A DNA stretch of 64,000 nt from Bradyrhizobium sp. 1(2017) (GCF_011602485.2 NZ_CP050022.2:1756001-1820000); one strand, 5' to 3'; numbered from the stretch's first letter, positions 26,069-34,215 are shown. The notes: generated by a model not told the origin, from the letters alone. Program-made: numbers and translations.

Positions 26069-27292
26069 ATGGCGCTTATCGTCGTGCTCGGCGCCGGGTT
26101 TGCGGGCCTGTGGGCGGCTATCGGCGCCGCACGCAAGCGCGACGAGATCGGTGCCAACAGTGACATCGAGATCCACCTCGTCGACCGCAATCCCTATCAC
26201 AATATCCGCGTGCGCAATTACGAGGCGGATCTCGGCGAGGTCGCGCTGCCGCTGCCGCAACTGCTCGACCCGATCGGTGTCAGCCACGGCATCGGCGAGG
26301 TCGAAGCCATCGATCCGGCACTCCGCGAAATCTCGCTGGTCACGAGCGGCGGCGAGGAGACGCTGCAATATGACCGCCTCGTGCTGGCGCTCGGCAGCGA
26401 GGTGATGCGTCCCGACATTCCGGGCCTTGCCGAGCATGCCTTCGACGTCGACACCTATGCCGCGGCGCTCCGCCTCGAGGATCATCTGGTCTCGCTCGGA
26501 CGCAGCGTGCCGGCGCCGGGGCGCTCGACCGTCGTCGTGGTCGGTGCCGGCTTCACCGGCATCGAGGTCGCGGCCGAGATGCCGGCGCGGCTCGCGCGTG
26601 CGGGCATCAGCGGCAACCGGCGCATCATCCTCGTCGATTCCAATCCGGCGGTCGGCGCCACCATCGGCGCGCAGGCGCGTCCCGTCATCGAGATGGCCCT
26701 GGCCTCGCTCGACGTCGAGATGCGGCTCGGTGTGCGCGTCACCTCCGTCGAGGCGGCTGGCGTGCATCTGAGCTCGGGCGAGTTCGTTGCGACGCAGACG
26801 GTGATCTGGTGCGCCGGGATGCGCGCAAGCCCCTTGGCGGCGAGCTTTCCGGATGCGCGCGATCGCCTCGGGCGGCTCCTGGTCGATCCCTACATGCGGG
26901 TTGCGGATGTGCCTGGCGTGTTCGCGGCCGGCGACGTGGCCTCGAGCGTGGTCGACGGACTGCATCCGACCGTGATGTCCTGCCAGTTCGCGCGCCCCAT
27001 GGGCCGCTTCGCCGGCCACAATGTGGTGGCCGATCTCGCCGGCCTGCCGATGCTGCCGCTGCGGATCGACTGGTACGTCACCGTGCTCGATCTCGGCGGC
27101 TGGGGCGCGCTCTATACCGAAGGCTGGGATCGCGAGGTGCGGACGACCGGCGCAGCGGCAAAGGCGACCAAGGAGATCATCAACCGCAAGCGCATCTATC
27201 CGCCGCTGACCGGCAATAAGGACGAGCTATTTGCAGCGGCTGCGCCGACCGTGCAGGCGCCGCCGCCGACCTATGGAGTGCCGCGTCGTTGA
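26069..27292 (+). CDS. FAD-dependent NAD(P)H dehydrogenase (type II NADH dehydrogenase-like)
   Basis: A 407-residue pyridine nucleotide-disulfide oxidoreductase-type flavoprotein. The FAD dinucleotide fold is VVLGAGFAGLWAA (residues 4-17), the NAD fold VVVVGAGFTGIEVAAEM is near 155, and the second FAD contact is VFAAGDVAS near 290. No redox-active CxxC pair is seen, so it is closer to NDH-2 enzymes than to disulfide reductases. NDH-2 passes electrons from NADH to quinone without pumping. The C-terminal Pro/Ala tail gives no clear membrane anchor. Specific substrate not deducible. Confidence 0.85.
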   Translation: MALIVVLGAGFAGLWAAIGAARKRDEIGANSDIEIHLVDRNPYHNIRVRNYEADLGEVALPLPQLLDPIGVSHGIGEVEAIDPALREISLVTSGGEETLQYDRLVLALGSEVMRPDIPGLAEHAFDVDTYAAALRLEDHLVSLGRSVPAPGRSTVVVVGAGFTGIEVAAEMPARLARAGISGNRRIILVDSNPAVGATIGAQARPVIEMALASLDVEMRLGVRVTSVEAAGVHLSSGEFVATQTVIWCAGMRASPLAASFPDARDRLGRLLVDPYMRVADVPGVFAAGDVASSVVDGLHPTVMSCQFARPMGRFAGHNVVADLAGLPMLPLRIDWYVTVLDLGGWGALYTEGWDREVRTTGAAAKATKEIINRKRIYPPLTGNKDELFAAAAPTVQAPPPTYGVPRR

Positions 27293-27420
27293 GCTGGATC
27301 GTGGGTCCATCAACCAAGCGAGGCGACGGGTTTGCGCGGTCGGGCTGCAGCGGAGCGGCAGCAGCCCTTGTCCGCCCCGGGCCCCTTAGCCGACTTTGCC
27401 GTTCAATGCCGAGAGGTCGC

Positions 27421-27440
27421 CTTCTGACCCATAGCAGACG
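27421..27440 (+). repeat. Dispersed 20-bp motif, copy 1
   Basis: CTTCTGACCCATAGCAGACG. Matches the shared pattern CTTSTGACCCWDAGCRGACR found six times, all in the same orientation and between genes, in 27.4-32.1 kb. Confidence 0.55.
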
Positions 27441-27484
27441 AGGCCCGCTCGAAGGGCTGCCTGCGAAAGCATCGGTCGAGGAGA

Positions 27485-27919
27485 TTACCTCTTGCCCAAA
27501 TCCTCTGCGAAGCGCAGGAGGTAGCCGTCAGGGTCTTGGACCAGGAATTGCCTGTTGCCGCGCTCCTCTCCTGCGATCCGATACCACGCGTCATGACACT
27601 CTCTGAAGAGAGGCCATTTCTCGCGCTTGAGTGCATCGAGAAGAGGCGCCACGGATTCGACGAACATTTGAAAGTTGATCCCGCGTCCAAGTGGTCGTTG
27701 CAGAGCCCCGGTTTCCCAGTTGCCATTGTGTTGCTTCAGCATGACCTGCGAGCCTTGTAGCTCGATGTACACGAAGCGGTTTTCGGGTCGCTGATACGCG
27801 ATTTGGAAGCCGAGTATCTTGCACCAGAAATTCTCACTCCCTTTTAGGTCAAAAACTTCCAGCTCAGGGACGAGCCGGGCAAAGCCCCCGGTTGGCGATC
27901 TATCGGTTGGAAGTCCCAT
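27485..27919 (-). CDS. VOC-family protein (bleomycin resistance protein-like)
   Basis: A 144-residue vicinal-oxygen-chelate protein. The pattern LVPELEVFDLKGSENFWCKI, FVYIELQGSQVMLKQHNGNW, GINFQMFVESVAPLLDAL and QFLVQDPDGYLLRFAEDLG matches the bleomycin-binding BLMT-type members, which sequester the drug as a dimer. Catalytic metal ligands of glyoxalases are not complete, consistent with a binding protein. It is a frequent gene in rhizobial genomes and usually not tied to antibiotic exposure. Base use is AT-richer than the core. Monocistronic. Confidence 0.88.
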   Translation of the reverse strand: MGLPTDRSPTGGFARLVPELEVFDLKGSENFWCKILGFQIAYQRPENRFVYIELQGSQVMLKQHNGNWETGALQRPLGRGINFQMFVESVAPLLDALKREKWPLFRECHDAWYRIAGEERGNRQFLVQDPDGYLLRFAEDLGKR

Positions 27920-28115
27920 GGCTCGCTAATCCTTCCGCATGCGTAATTTGGTACAGGGCACTCGGGCACGACGCTGCTCTTGCGGGGAAAATCAGATATC
28001 ATCCACGGGGCGCTTTGACGACCGCTAATGGCCCTTAACTGAATAAGACTGAAGCTATTGTGATGTCGGCTATCGGCGGTGGACCGGACGCGGGCCGTGC
28101 GTACCTCGACCGCCG

Positions 28116-28135
28116 CTTGTGACCCAGAGCAGACT
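28116..28135 (+). repeat. Dispersed 20-bp motif, copy 2
   Basis: CTTGTGACCCAGAGCAGACT, just downstream of the lipoprotein gene stop (which is on the other strand). Confidence 0.55.
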
Positions 28136-28158
28136 CCGCTCGCGTCAAGGTCGCCCAT

Positions 28159-28857
28159 TCAGTTCCTATTTGGTCCTCGATAGAAATCGTAAGCATTCAG
28201 CTCATTCGCGAACGATTCACCAGTGTGGAGCCGACTGCCATCGAGCTGACCCTGAATTGTCTTCAGCCAAGGCAGCTTTGTTTCGACCGCGCGAGTAATC
28301 GGGTCATCTGTCACCTCGATGGTCACCTCACGGAGCGCAACGTCAGCACCAAAGGTTGCTCGGAGATTTGCTGGATCAACCTGCACCACCGACTTCGGAT
28401 CATTGGGGTCGCTAAAGTGAACCAACATTGGAATTACATCGAGCGGCAACACGCGATGAGGGCGCCGCTTAATCAACAGCCGCACTTTTGGAAGAGGATC
28501 GATCTCACCCTTGAGCAGATCGGCAAAAACGTGAAACAGCATCCAAGCAGGGCCACCTAGATCTCCAAATCCTGTCTTCGGTCCTCGCAGAAGCGCGAAG
28601 AGTGTGCGGTGAGAGCCGAGGTCAACCATCACAGCTTCGCCGCTGATCTCACTTCCAGCCCCGCCCATAGACCCAAAGATGGGTCTCATGTCGGATTGCT
28701 TGACCTGGATGACGCCAGAACCACTGACGAGCCTGCCATCAACATCTACGTTAACCGTTAGTCGGTATCTGATTGTTTCGCTCAGGCTACCACAGCCAGT
28801 TAATGCGCTCACTAGAACGCAGAGCGCGGCCAGCCGTTTCGCAAGGAGTAGAGCCAT
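28159..28857 (-). CDS. Hypothetical lipoprotein, 232 aa
   Basis: Type II signal peptide with lipobox ALTGC (Cys22), then a mature domain of about 210 residues. No transmembrane segment follows, so it is probably anchored to the outer or inner membrane by lipid. Recognisable patches include RYRLTVNVDVDGRLVSGSGV and IKRRPHRVLPLDVIPMLVHF; from memory similar proteins occur as hypotheticals in several rhizobia and in prophage-rich regions. No function can be given. Stand-alone gene. Confidence 0.65.
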   Translation of the reverse strand: MALLLAKRLAALCVLVSALTGCGSLSETIRYRLTVNVDVDGRLVSGSGVIQVKQSDMRPIFGSMGGAGSEISGEAVMVDLGSHRTLFALLRGPKTGFGDLGGPAWMLFHVFADLLKGEIDPLPKVRLLIKRRPHRVLPLDVIPMLVHFSDPNDPKSVVQVDPANLRATFGADVALREVTIEVTDDPITRAVETKLPWLKTIQGQLDGSRLHTGESFANELNAYDFYRGPNRN

Positions 28858-29140
28858 CGCCGTACCAATTCACGCCGCTAATCTGATCGAGCTTTCTTGC
28901 GCTTTAACAAGCTTTGGTTGTGCATGGCGACGCGCTAAAGTTCAGTAAATGTTTGTCCCGGCCGCCCGTAAAGGCGCAAAGCTGGGCAGAGCTTCACTTC
29001 CGCTTGTGGCCCTCGGCGGACCAATCGCGGCACAGTGGGCTAGGGCAAATTTTGATCCATTGCGGACTAAGAACTGTTGCGGCAGTGTTTGTACTGCACT
29101 TTCGGCTTGGCTGACGAAAGCCCTGTCCTATTGTTGCTTC

Positions 29141-29617
29141 ATGGCGATTTGGCAATTCGACTTTTATCTCCTCCCCCGCGAAGCCGCTGAGCGGCTTCAT
29201 GGATCGTCGCCCGTAGTGCTCGGAGCGCTTCGAAGCAGCCGTGCTCAAGACATGGATGGCGATCCAAATCCACACAGCTATTGGAATGGCCGCGAATGTT
29301 ACTCTTACGAGAACGCCGTGGCCGCGTTGCTACCGGCTAGGAAGTCATGGGCTCCTGAGGGGCTCATGTTCGGTGACGAGAGAAGCGATAGTATCGAGCT
29401 ATGGGACGACAGCTTTTTTATCCGACTGGACATGCGGCGATTTAATGCGGCGCTGGCCCGCTCGATTGTTGGCTTGGCCGCGGCTGATGGTCTAATGCTC
29501 GGTATGGTTGAAACAGGTCATCTGCTGCCGGCATCATACCCCATGCTGCTTCGCCAGATCGTACAGTCCCGGGCGCTCAAATTTGCACGAGATCCCATTG
29601 GGACATTGAGCGTGTAA
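29141..29617 (+). CDS. Hypothetical protein, immunity-protein-like, 158 aa
   Basis: The ATG at 29141 opens MAIWQFDFYLLPREAAERLH; an upstream in-frame start at 28949 would add 64 residues of non-protein-like sequence. A middle segment SIELWDDSFFIRLDMRRFN is followed by LARSIVGLAAADGLMLGMVE. The acidic, two-layer alpha/beta pattern resembles immunity proteins of polymorphic toxin systems but I cannot name the family. A SUKH-type gene follows 39 bases on in the same direction, which strengthens the immunity reading. No toxin gene lies nearby. Confidence 0.5.
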   Translation: MAIWQFDFYLLPREAAERLHGSSPVVLGALRSSRAQDMDGDPNPHSYWNGRECYSYENAVAALLPARKSWAPEGLMFGDERSDSIELWDDSFFIRLDMRRFNAALARSIVGLAAADGLMLGMVETGHLLPASYPMLLRQIVQSRALKFARDPIGTLSV

Positions 29618-29656
29618 CCTAAGACCGTCCGTTCACCGGAAGCGAGGCCTTGATAG

Positions 29657-30094
29657 ATGATGATTGAAAACGAAGGGCCAAAGATCGGGTCTGAAGACAT
29701 TGCGGCCATAGAATCTGAGCTGGATGCCGAGTTATCATCCGAGTATCGCGAATTTCTCTTGAGATATAACGGTGGTACTCCAACGCCAGACGCTGTGGAC
29801 GTGCCGGACGCGCTGGGAACACCGACGGACGTACAGGTGTTCTTTGGCATTCGCAGATCAACAGCAGCCAGTAATCTGTCGTGGAATCTCGGTCTGATTT
29901 CGGACCGTTGTCCGGGTTGCCACGTTCTGCCAATCGCATGTGATTCGGGCGGGAATTTATTTTGCCTGAAAGTCGAGCGCGGCATTGCTGCCGAAGTTGT
30001 GTGCTGCGACCTAGGCTCTCCCGACTGCAAGTGCTATCCAGTGGCGCCGACCTTCGGAAAATTCCTCAGCTGCCTTAGAGCGTATGGGCAATAG
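29657..30094 (+). CDS. SMI1/KNR4 (SUKH) family protein
   Basis: A 145-residue SUKH-domain protein: the helix DIAAIESELDAELSSEYREF leads into LLRYNGGTPTPDAV, and later IACDSGGNLFCLKV and the C-terminal FGKFLSCLRAYG. These are the hallmark positions of SMI1/KNR4 (the E-x-x-L-x-x-x-L-P/S-x-x-Y-x-x-F-L helix and DSGGN-x-x turn). Bacterial SUKH proteins are mostly immunity proteins against nuclease toxins of contact-dependent or polymorphic toxin systems. Without a neighbouring toxin this is either an orphan immunity gene or part of a remnant. Two ATG codons (29657, 29660) are possible starts. Confidence 0.85.
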   Translation: MMIENEGPKIGSEDIAAIESELDAELSSEYREFLLRYNGGTPTPDAVDVPDALGTPTDVQVFFGIRRSTAASNLSWNLGLISDRCPGCHVLPIACDSGGNLFCLKVERGIAAEVVCCDLGSPDCKCYPVAPTFGKFLSCLRAYGQ

Positions 30095-30149
30095 CTCGTC
30101 TGAGCTTATTTCCGACGACGAGGTCTAAGACGATCACCCCAGATGCCCG

Positions 30150-30169
30150 CTTCTGACCCATCTGCGAAG
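30150..30169 (+). repeat. Dispersed 20-bp motif, copy 3 (diverged)
   Basis: CTTCTGACCCATCTGCGAAG. The left half matches the pattern of the other copies, the right half has drifted. Confidence 0.35.
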
Positions 30170-30241
30170 TTGCGTCGTGTCTGTCCGAGGTCCGCTCATC
30201 GCGCTGGTGCGGACCAAATATGCTCCACCTGAGTTCTTCGC

Positions 30242-30261
30242 ATTTTGACCCAAAGCAGACA
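30242..30261 (+). repeat. Dispersed 20-bp motif, copy 4
   Basis: ATTTTGACCCAAAGCAGACA. Lies in the leader of the acetyltransferase gene, 55 bases before its proposed ATG. Confidence 0.5.
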
Positions 30262-30315
30262 ATCCATGCATTGTTCATCTATGGTTGTCCGGGACTAGAG
30301 ATCACAAGAGAGCCG

Positions 30316-30930
30316 ATGTCGGGGCTGAGTAAAGGCGCAACGTGGATGATTGCCAAACCAACCTTGAGCGGACCTCGCGTGTTGTTGCGGAATCCCGAGC
30401 CGCGAGATTTGACCGATCGCCTCGTACTGGGGTTTGACCCCGCGATTGTTCACATGTTCGGCGTTGACCCCAACCTCGCAAACACGATCCCAGCCTTGGC
30501 GCCGTTGACGACTGGTTCAGCGGCGGCATGGCTCGCATGGCTCGCAAACGAGCCACATGGGTGGGTAGTTGAGCACGAAGGGCACCTCCTCGGTGATGTA
30601 CGCTTGATTGCGACGCCGGTCGACCGCGCTCCGGGGCGGGCAGAGTTGGCAATATCTCTTTACGATACCGCCAAGCTTGGTTTAGGTCTCGGACGCGAGA
30701 CGATCCGCCTCGTCCTAGACCATGCCTTTAGAACCCTTGAATTGCACCGCGTTGGTTTGCGAGTAGCGTCATACAATGAGCGCGCAATCCGCTGCTATGC
30801 GGCGTGTGGGTTCATCGTAGAAGGGCGCATCCGAGAGGCATCGCTCATAGCTGGTGAACGGTTCGACGATCTGGTAATGGGGATTCTAGCCAGCGATTTT
30901 CACAAAGCCGCCGTCAAGAGCAATTGCTAG
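30316..30930 (+). CDS. GNAT-family N-acetyltransferase (RimJ/RimL-like)
   Basis: Transfers acetyl from acetyl-CoA to an amine. Proposed start ATG 30316 with an AGAG ribosome site; ATG 30346 (MIAKPTLSGPRVLLRNPEP) is equally possible and marks the real start of the conserved domain. Pattern: VLLRNPEPRDLTDRLVL, GWVVEHEGHLLGDVRLI, the beta-4 strand AELAISLYD, the CoA loop LGLGLGRETIRLVLDHAF, and LHRVGLRVASYNERAIRCYA followed by CGFIVEGRIREA. That ordering is characteristic of the RimJ/RimL subgroup. Substrate unknown; no partner gene. Confidence 0.85.
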   Translation: MSGLSKGATWMIAKPTLSGPRVLLRNPEPRDLTDRLVLGFDPAIVHMFGVDPNLANTIPALAPLTTGSAAAWLAWLANEPHGWVVEHEGHLLGDVRLIATPVDRAPGRAELAISLYDTAKLGLGLGRETIRLVLDHAFRTLELHRVGLRVASYNERAIRCYAACGFIVEGRIREASLIAGERFDDLVMGILASDFHKAAVKSNC

Positions 30931-31044
30931 GACCGTATCACTGAGGCGGTGCGGGGGGCATCGCTTGCGAGCGTCGGGGGTATCATGGCGATTTCTGCTT
31001 CTGGGCCCGTAGCGGGCCTCCCGCACCCTTCGCTGATTTGTCAA

Positions 31045-31064
31045 CTTGTGACCCTAAGCGGACA
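31045..31064 (+). repeat. Dispersed 20-bp motif, copy 5
   Basis: CTTGTGACCCTAAGCGGACA, in the 270-base gap before the exported hypothetical gene. This gap holds no gene that I can support. Confidence 0.5.
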
Positions 31065-31202
31065 AAACACCCTTACGATAGAGCAACTGGTGCAACGGCC
31101 GGGGCGTTCTAGGACGGTGCTACTTCGGCATGAAACGTTAACTGCTATCAACCAGAACTGTAGCCAAGCCGGATTATGCCATGCGACAAAAGCGCAATGG
31201 AA

Positions 31203-31946
31203 ATGACGCTCCGAATGACCATTGTGGCGGTCCTCGCTGTGGCGACGTCGTCATTGTCATGGTCAAGTCGATCAGCCTCCGCGCAAAGCTTTGATCCAGT
31301 CGGCAAGCTGTCCACCTGGTACACGGATCGCAATTCAATCGACATAGAGATCACGGCAGCCAATGGCGCAGGGAACGAGGCGCGCCCCCTTGACCCGCCG
31401 CGCGTGCTTCGCCTTCGCCTAGAGCGCGCTTACGTCCACACGCTAATTAGTAAGCCTTCCATCAGCATCGTCGGGCTCTCATTTGATCTCCCAACCGGGC
31501 TGCCGAGTGCCTTGTTCACGGCCCCTCCCGAGCAAGTCGACGTCCGAGGAGATCCGATCCGCCAGCTATCCCACTCCGAGGCGATCGCGCGCATGATCAA
31601 CGTTGTTGTTGAAAGCAACATATCAGGCGAAAGCATGGGGGGCGCCTCGGCGAAGATAAGCAAGTGTAAAGGGGCGGAAATCCAGAGCGATCTGCTCGCC
31701 TTCGACAAGGATCGTGATCGTGCTTGCAAGATCTGGTCACTTTTTTCCGGCGCGAAGTACGTGGGGCATCTTTCGGAGAATAACTGGCTGTTCATTCTCT
31801 GCACGAATTCACCGATCGGATGCACGGTCCGATTCCCCTTTGAGGGCTTCTTCCCTTCTGTGTCATTCAATGTAAGGCACCTGAGCCAGTGGAGGACGAT
31901 AATCGAGAAAGCGACCGCGTTTCTGAAGTCTAAGGAGCTGCCGTGA
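31203..31946 (+). CDS. Exported hypothetical protein, 247 aa
   Basis: With the ATG at 31203 the product starts MTLRMTIVAVLAVATSSLSW and shows a signal peptide ending near SASAQSF. An upstream ATG (31176) would add nine residues. The mature domain of about 220 residues is of mixed alpha/beta character with four Cys (around CKGAEIQ, ACKIWSL and FILCTNSPIGCTV), suggesting disulfides in the periplasm. I recognise no family. It stands alone in the repeat-rich region. Confidence 0.55.
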   Translation: MTLRMTIVAVLAVATSSLSWSSRSASAQSFDPVGKLSTWYTDRNSIDIEITAANGAGNEARPLDPPRVLRLRLERAYVHTLISKPSISIVGLSFDLPTGLPSALFTAPPEQVDVRGDPIRQLSHSEAIARMINVVVESNISGESMGGASAKISKCKGAEIQSDLLAFDKDRDRACKIWSLFSGAKYVGHLSENNWLFILCTNSPIGCTVRFPFEGFFPSVSFNVRHLSQWRTIIEKATAFLKSKELP

Positions 31947-32055
31947 CGCAGCGATGGATGTCGGTTTATGGCCCATCGCTTCAGTTGGCGCAGTGCATCG
32001 GTAGCTCTGTAGGCGGGGTAGAGCAGAAGGCATCGCCTCCGGTGCGGACTGCCGC

Positions 32056-32075
32056 ACTTGACCCAAAACGAACAA
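32056..32075 (+). repeat. Dispersed 20-bp motif, copy 6 (diverged)
   Basis: Core ACTTGACCCAAAACGAACA, three mismatches to the pattern. Lies just downstream of the reverse-strand gene at 32078-32371. Confidence 0.35.
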
Positions 32076-32077
32076 AA

Positions 32078-32371
32078 CTAGGTCGATTTCAGGGGAATTT
32101 TCATTTGAGCGGCACCAAACGTCCCTGTCATCTCGATGGGTTCGCTTGCCGGTGCACTGCACCTGCGAACCAACCGGACGGCATCGACATACGCAATGCT
32201 CTGCCGGTGCGCTTCGATGTCTGTGCAGAGCGCCGCTACCTGCTCGGGTTCGAAATCAATTTCAGCCGGATCAAGTTGCAAATCTGTTTCTACAACAAGG
32301 ACGGTTTTTTTGCCGGTTCGATCGAAAACGTATTCGACCCGAACCGACCTCGCGTTCCGGTCCGTTATCAT
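32078..32371 (-). CDS. Hypothetical protein, 97 aa
   Basis: Starts MITDRNARSVRVEYVFDRTG and has an amino acid make-up expected of a folded soluble protein: alternating beta strands (SVRVEYVF, TVLVVETDLQL), an acidic helix (FEPEQVAALCTDIEAHRQ) and few low-complexity runs. No family recognised. A frame on the opposite strand covers the same DNA (31943-32527) but includes one of the dispersed motifs inside it, so I prefer this one. Evidence is compositional only. Confidence 0.4.
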   Translation of the reverse strand: MITDRNARSVRVEYVFDRTGKKTVLVVETDLQLDPAEIDFEPEQVAALCTDIEAHRQSIAYVDAVRLVRRCSAPASEPIEMTGTFGAAQMKIPLKST

Positions 32372-32401
32372 TGGTTACTTCCTCGCGCGGTCCGAAATCG
32401 C

Positions 32402-32557
32402 TTATTGACCATCGACATGATGGGTGAAGTGATCGTTTTGGGAAAAGCCCTCGGTCCTTCGTTCGCTGGTTTGGGGCGCCCTATTACGGATGAATGCGAA
32501 ATACAAGAAGGCCAGTATAGCGAGTAACGCGATGGGTACTCCTACCCAATTCGGCAT
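32402..32557 (-). CDS. Possible small membrane protein, 51 aa
   Basis: The ATG at 32557 opens MPNWVGVPIALLAILAFLYF, one clear membrane helix, followed by a basic-polar tail (RNRAPQTSERRTEG). It lies 30 bases upstream of the 97-aa gene on the same strand and could be co-transcribed with it. Further upstream on this strand (32558-32753) an open frame with a plausible composition (KLTIREPRSKVSYG, IPHVERNGKPIWMSKAL) may be another fragment, but I cannot support it as a gene. Confidence 0.35.
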   Translation of the reverse strand: MPNWVGVPIALLAILAFLYFAFIRNRAPQTSERRTEGFSQNDHFTHHVDGQ

Positions 32558-32819
32558 GATGCACTCCGTCGGCAGCCTTGGGTGCCCACACAGGGCGCGT
32601 CCGTATAGCACATTCAGCTTTTGGGAGGGCTTTGCTCATCCAGATTGGTTTCCCGTTTCTTTCGACGTGTGGGATCATCTCCAACGCGATGTCTGGATTT
32701 GGCCCGTAGCTGACCTTGCTGCGCGGTTCGCGAATCGTCAGCTTTGGTTTCAATTCCAGACATCTGACGCAGAAGCTACCGGTCGAACCAATTCGGCGGA
32801 GGTGGCCCAGCTACAAGCC

Positions 32820-33370
32820 TTTGCGTTGCCCGACGGGCAAAACACCCAAGAAGTCGGTCAATGCCCGGTGTTAAAAACATTCCACTTTACCGAAATTCGG
32901 AAATGGCGTATCCATCACGGCAACCCGGCCCAAGGAAGAGGGGCGTATCGCGATCGTCACGAACGCGGGCCGGGCGGCGGTGGACGCGGGTCACATCGGC
33001 GCGAAGGGCTTTTGCAGGGCGGGCGACCGTGAGCGAAGGCGTCGCGCACACGACCGGGGTGATCTGCGTACGGCAAAATCGTGTGGTCCTGGCGCCCGGG
33101 GTCTGTGCGCCAAGTCGTGCGGTGATGTCGCGGCCCAACCGGGTTCGCAGCATCAGTCATCCGCAAGGCGACGGGGGCAATAGTGCATCGCTCCCCGGGG
33201 AGAGCACGACATAAGCCGTAAACCCACTGCGCAGGGAAGGCCGGATGTTTGGCTTCACCTGTATGCCGCTGTGCAGATTCTTGTTGCCACCTTTCGCACA
33301 GTGGACCGTGGGTGCCCGGCCGGCACCCGGTCTTCCCTGCGCCCTTTTTCAATTGGGGGTGAAGCGACGA
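32820..33370. repeat. Long non-coding repeat unit of Bradyrhizobium type
   Basis: About 550 bases of high-GC sequence with open frames on both strands but none protein-like (Arg, Pro and Ser heavy). From memory the same block recurs many times in Bradyrhizobium and Rhodopseudomonas genomes and is often mis-annotated as short hypothetical proteins, for example frames containing HGPLCERWQQ, TGEAKHPAFPAQW or SRSSRTRAGRRWTR. No transposase is present, and I could not find terminal inverted repeats. The boundaries are approximate. Confidence 0.55.
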
Positions 33371-33451
33371 AGCATAGCTCGGGCGAGATCAGCCGCGAGG
33401 ATGCGAAGGTGTGACTGCAAATGAAGATGCGGCGCTCGTGCCCTAAAACAC

Positions 33452-33538
33452 CGTCATTGCGAGCGAAGCGAAGCAATTCAGACTGCTTCCACAGAGGCGG
33501 TCTGGATTGCTTCATCGCAAGAACTCCTCGCAGTGACG
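33452..33538. repeat. Palindromic repeat, class 2
   Basis: Outer arms CGTCATTGCGAG and CTCGCAGTGACG (one mismatch) enclose an inner stem CGAAGCAATTCAGAC paired with GTCTGGATTGCTTC. Related in plan to the cloverleaf repeats but with different sequence; blocks starting TCATTGCGAGCGAAGCGAAGCAA are frequent in Bradyrhizobium intergenic DNA. Sits right after the long repeat block. Confidence 0.7.
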
Positions 33539-33584
33539 AGGGTGAGGCGAGAGTTCGAAATCTTCCGACATACCCCAGACAGGC

Positions 33585-33613
33585 GAAAGCGCCCGTGGGG
33601 GGCGGGCGCTTTC
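33585..33613. other. Perfect hairpin (GC-rich stem)
   Basis: GAAAGCGCCCG and CGGGCGCTTTC form an 11-bp stem around a 7-base G-rich loop. No T-run follows on either strand within a few bases, so a terminator role is uncertain; it lies 100 bases downstream of the small membrane protein gene that reads toward it. Confidence 0.5.
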
Positions 33614-33711
33614 AGTAGTCGACTTGGGGTTGGGGTCGTCTACATATCCACGTGGCGACTTTGGGGGGCTGGTAAAGGGCCGCGTGAATTCAAAAAACTC
33701 GTCAGATCTCC

Positions 33712-33921
33712 TTAGCGAACGAGGGACGCGTTCGAGCTGGTGACAACGACCGGCTTGCCGGCCTTGATGACGCGGGCCGTCTCGGTCAGACCTTCATCCG
33801 AGCCAGTCGAGCCCGTGCGTGCCGTGATACCGAGGCCTGCCACCGCGATCCCTGCGACGAGGGCCACGACCACGATTTTCAAATGGGTCGAGCGATCTGC
33901 GCTGTAGATCGAGTGGTTCAT
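33712..33921 (-). CDS. Conserved small membrane protein, 69 aa
   Basis: The ATG at 33921 opens MNHSIYSADRSTHLKIVVVA, with one transmembrane helix (about 15-35, KIVVVALVAGIAVAGLGITA) and a conserved C-terminal segment VIKAGKPVVVTSSNASLVR. A ribosome site (GGAG) precedes it on the reverse strand. From memory this is a Bradyrhizobium-specific small protein family with several paralogues per genome. Function unknown. The 295 bases to the right contain a short AT-rich patch (34088-34105) and no gene I can support. Confidence 0.75.
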   Translation of the reverse strand: MNHSIYSADRSTHLKIVVVALVAGIAVAGLGITARTGSTGSDEGLTETARVIKAGKPVVVTSSNASLVR

Positions 33922-34215
33922 GGAAGGCTCCTGCCGCCATCTACCCAAAGTAGTCGCCAGCCTATTGAGGCAGGTTCATGCTTCCGGTGCCCAACAACCT
34001 AGTATTGGGGGGAATCGTTCCCAAGAGGTCATCACAAGAGCGTGAAATGACGTGAAAGATCGCGATCAAAAGCGACCCTTGATCGTGCAATTATATAATT
34101 ATTTCAAAGCTGTAATGTGCTTTCGAGTGGCTCTTTTGGTCTTTGGTCGACAAGGCGCCAGGAACTCAAAAACCATTTGCCTGTGGCCGAAAAACACACG
34201 GCTTCTTAAGCCAAA

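Noticed and set aside
30949..31206. 85-codon forward frame before the exported protein gene
   Set aside because: Contains a copy of the dispersed motif and has no ribosome site or domain; treated as intergenic.
31943..32527. Forward-strand frame of 194 codons after the exported protein at 31.2 kb
   Set aside because: Its GTG overlaps the upstream stop as in coupled genes, but it reads through a copy of the dispersed motif (32056-32075) and the opposite strand has better coding character. Not excluded.
32861..33352. Two or three short hypothetical proteins in the 550-bp repeat
   Set aside because: Translations are Arg/Ser/Pro-heavy and the same fragments appear in many genomes as mis-annotations of a non-coding repeat.
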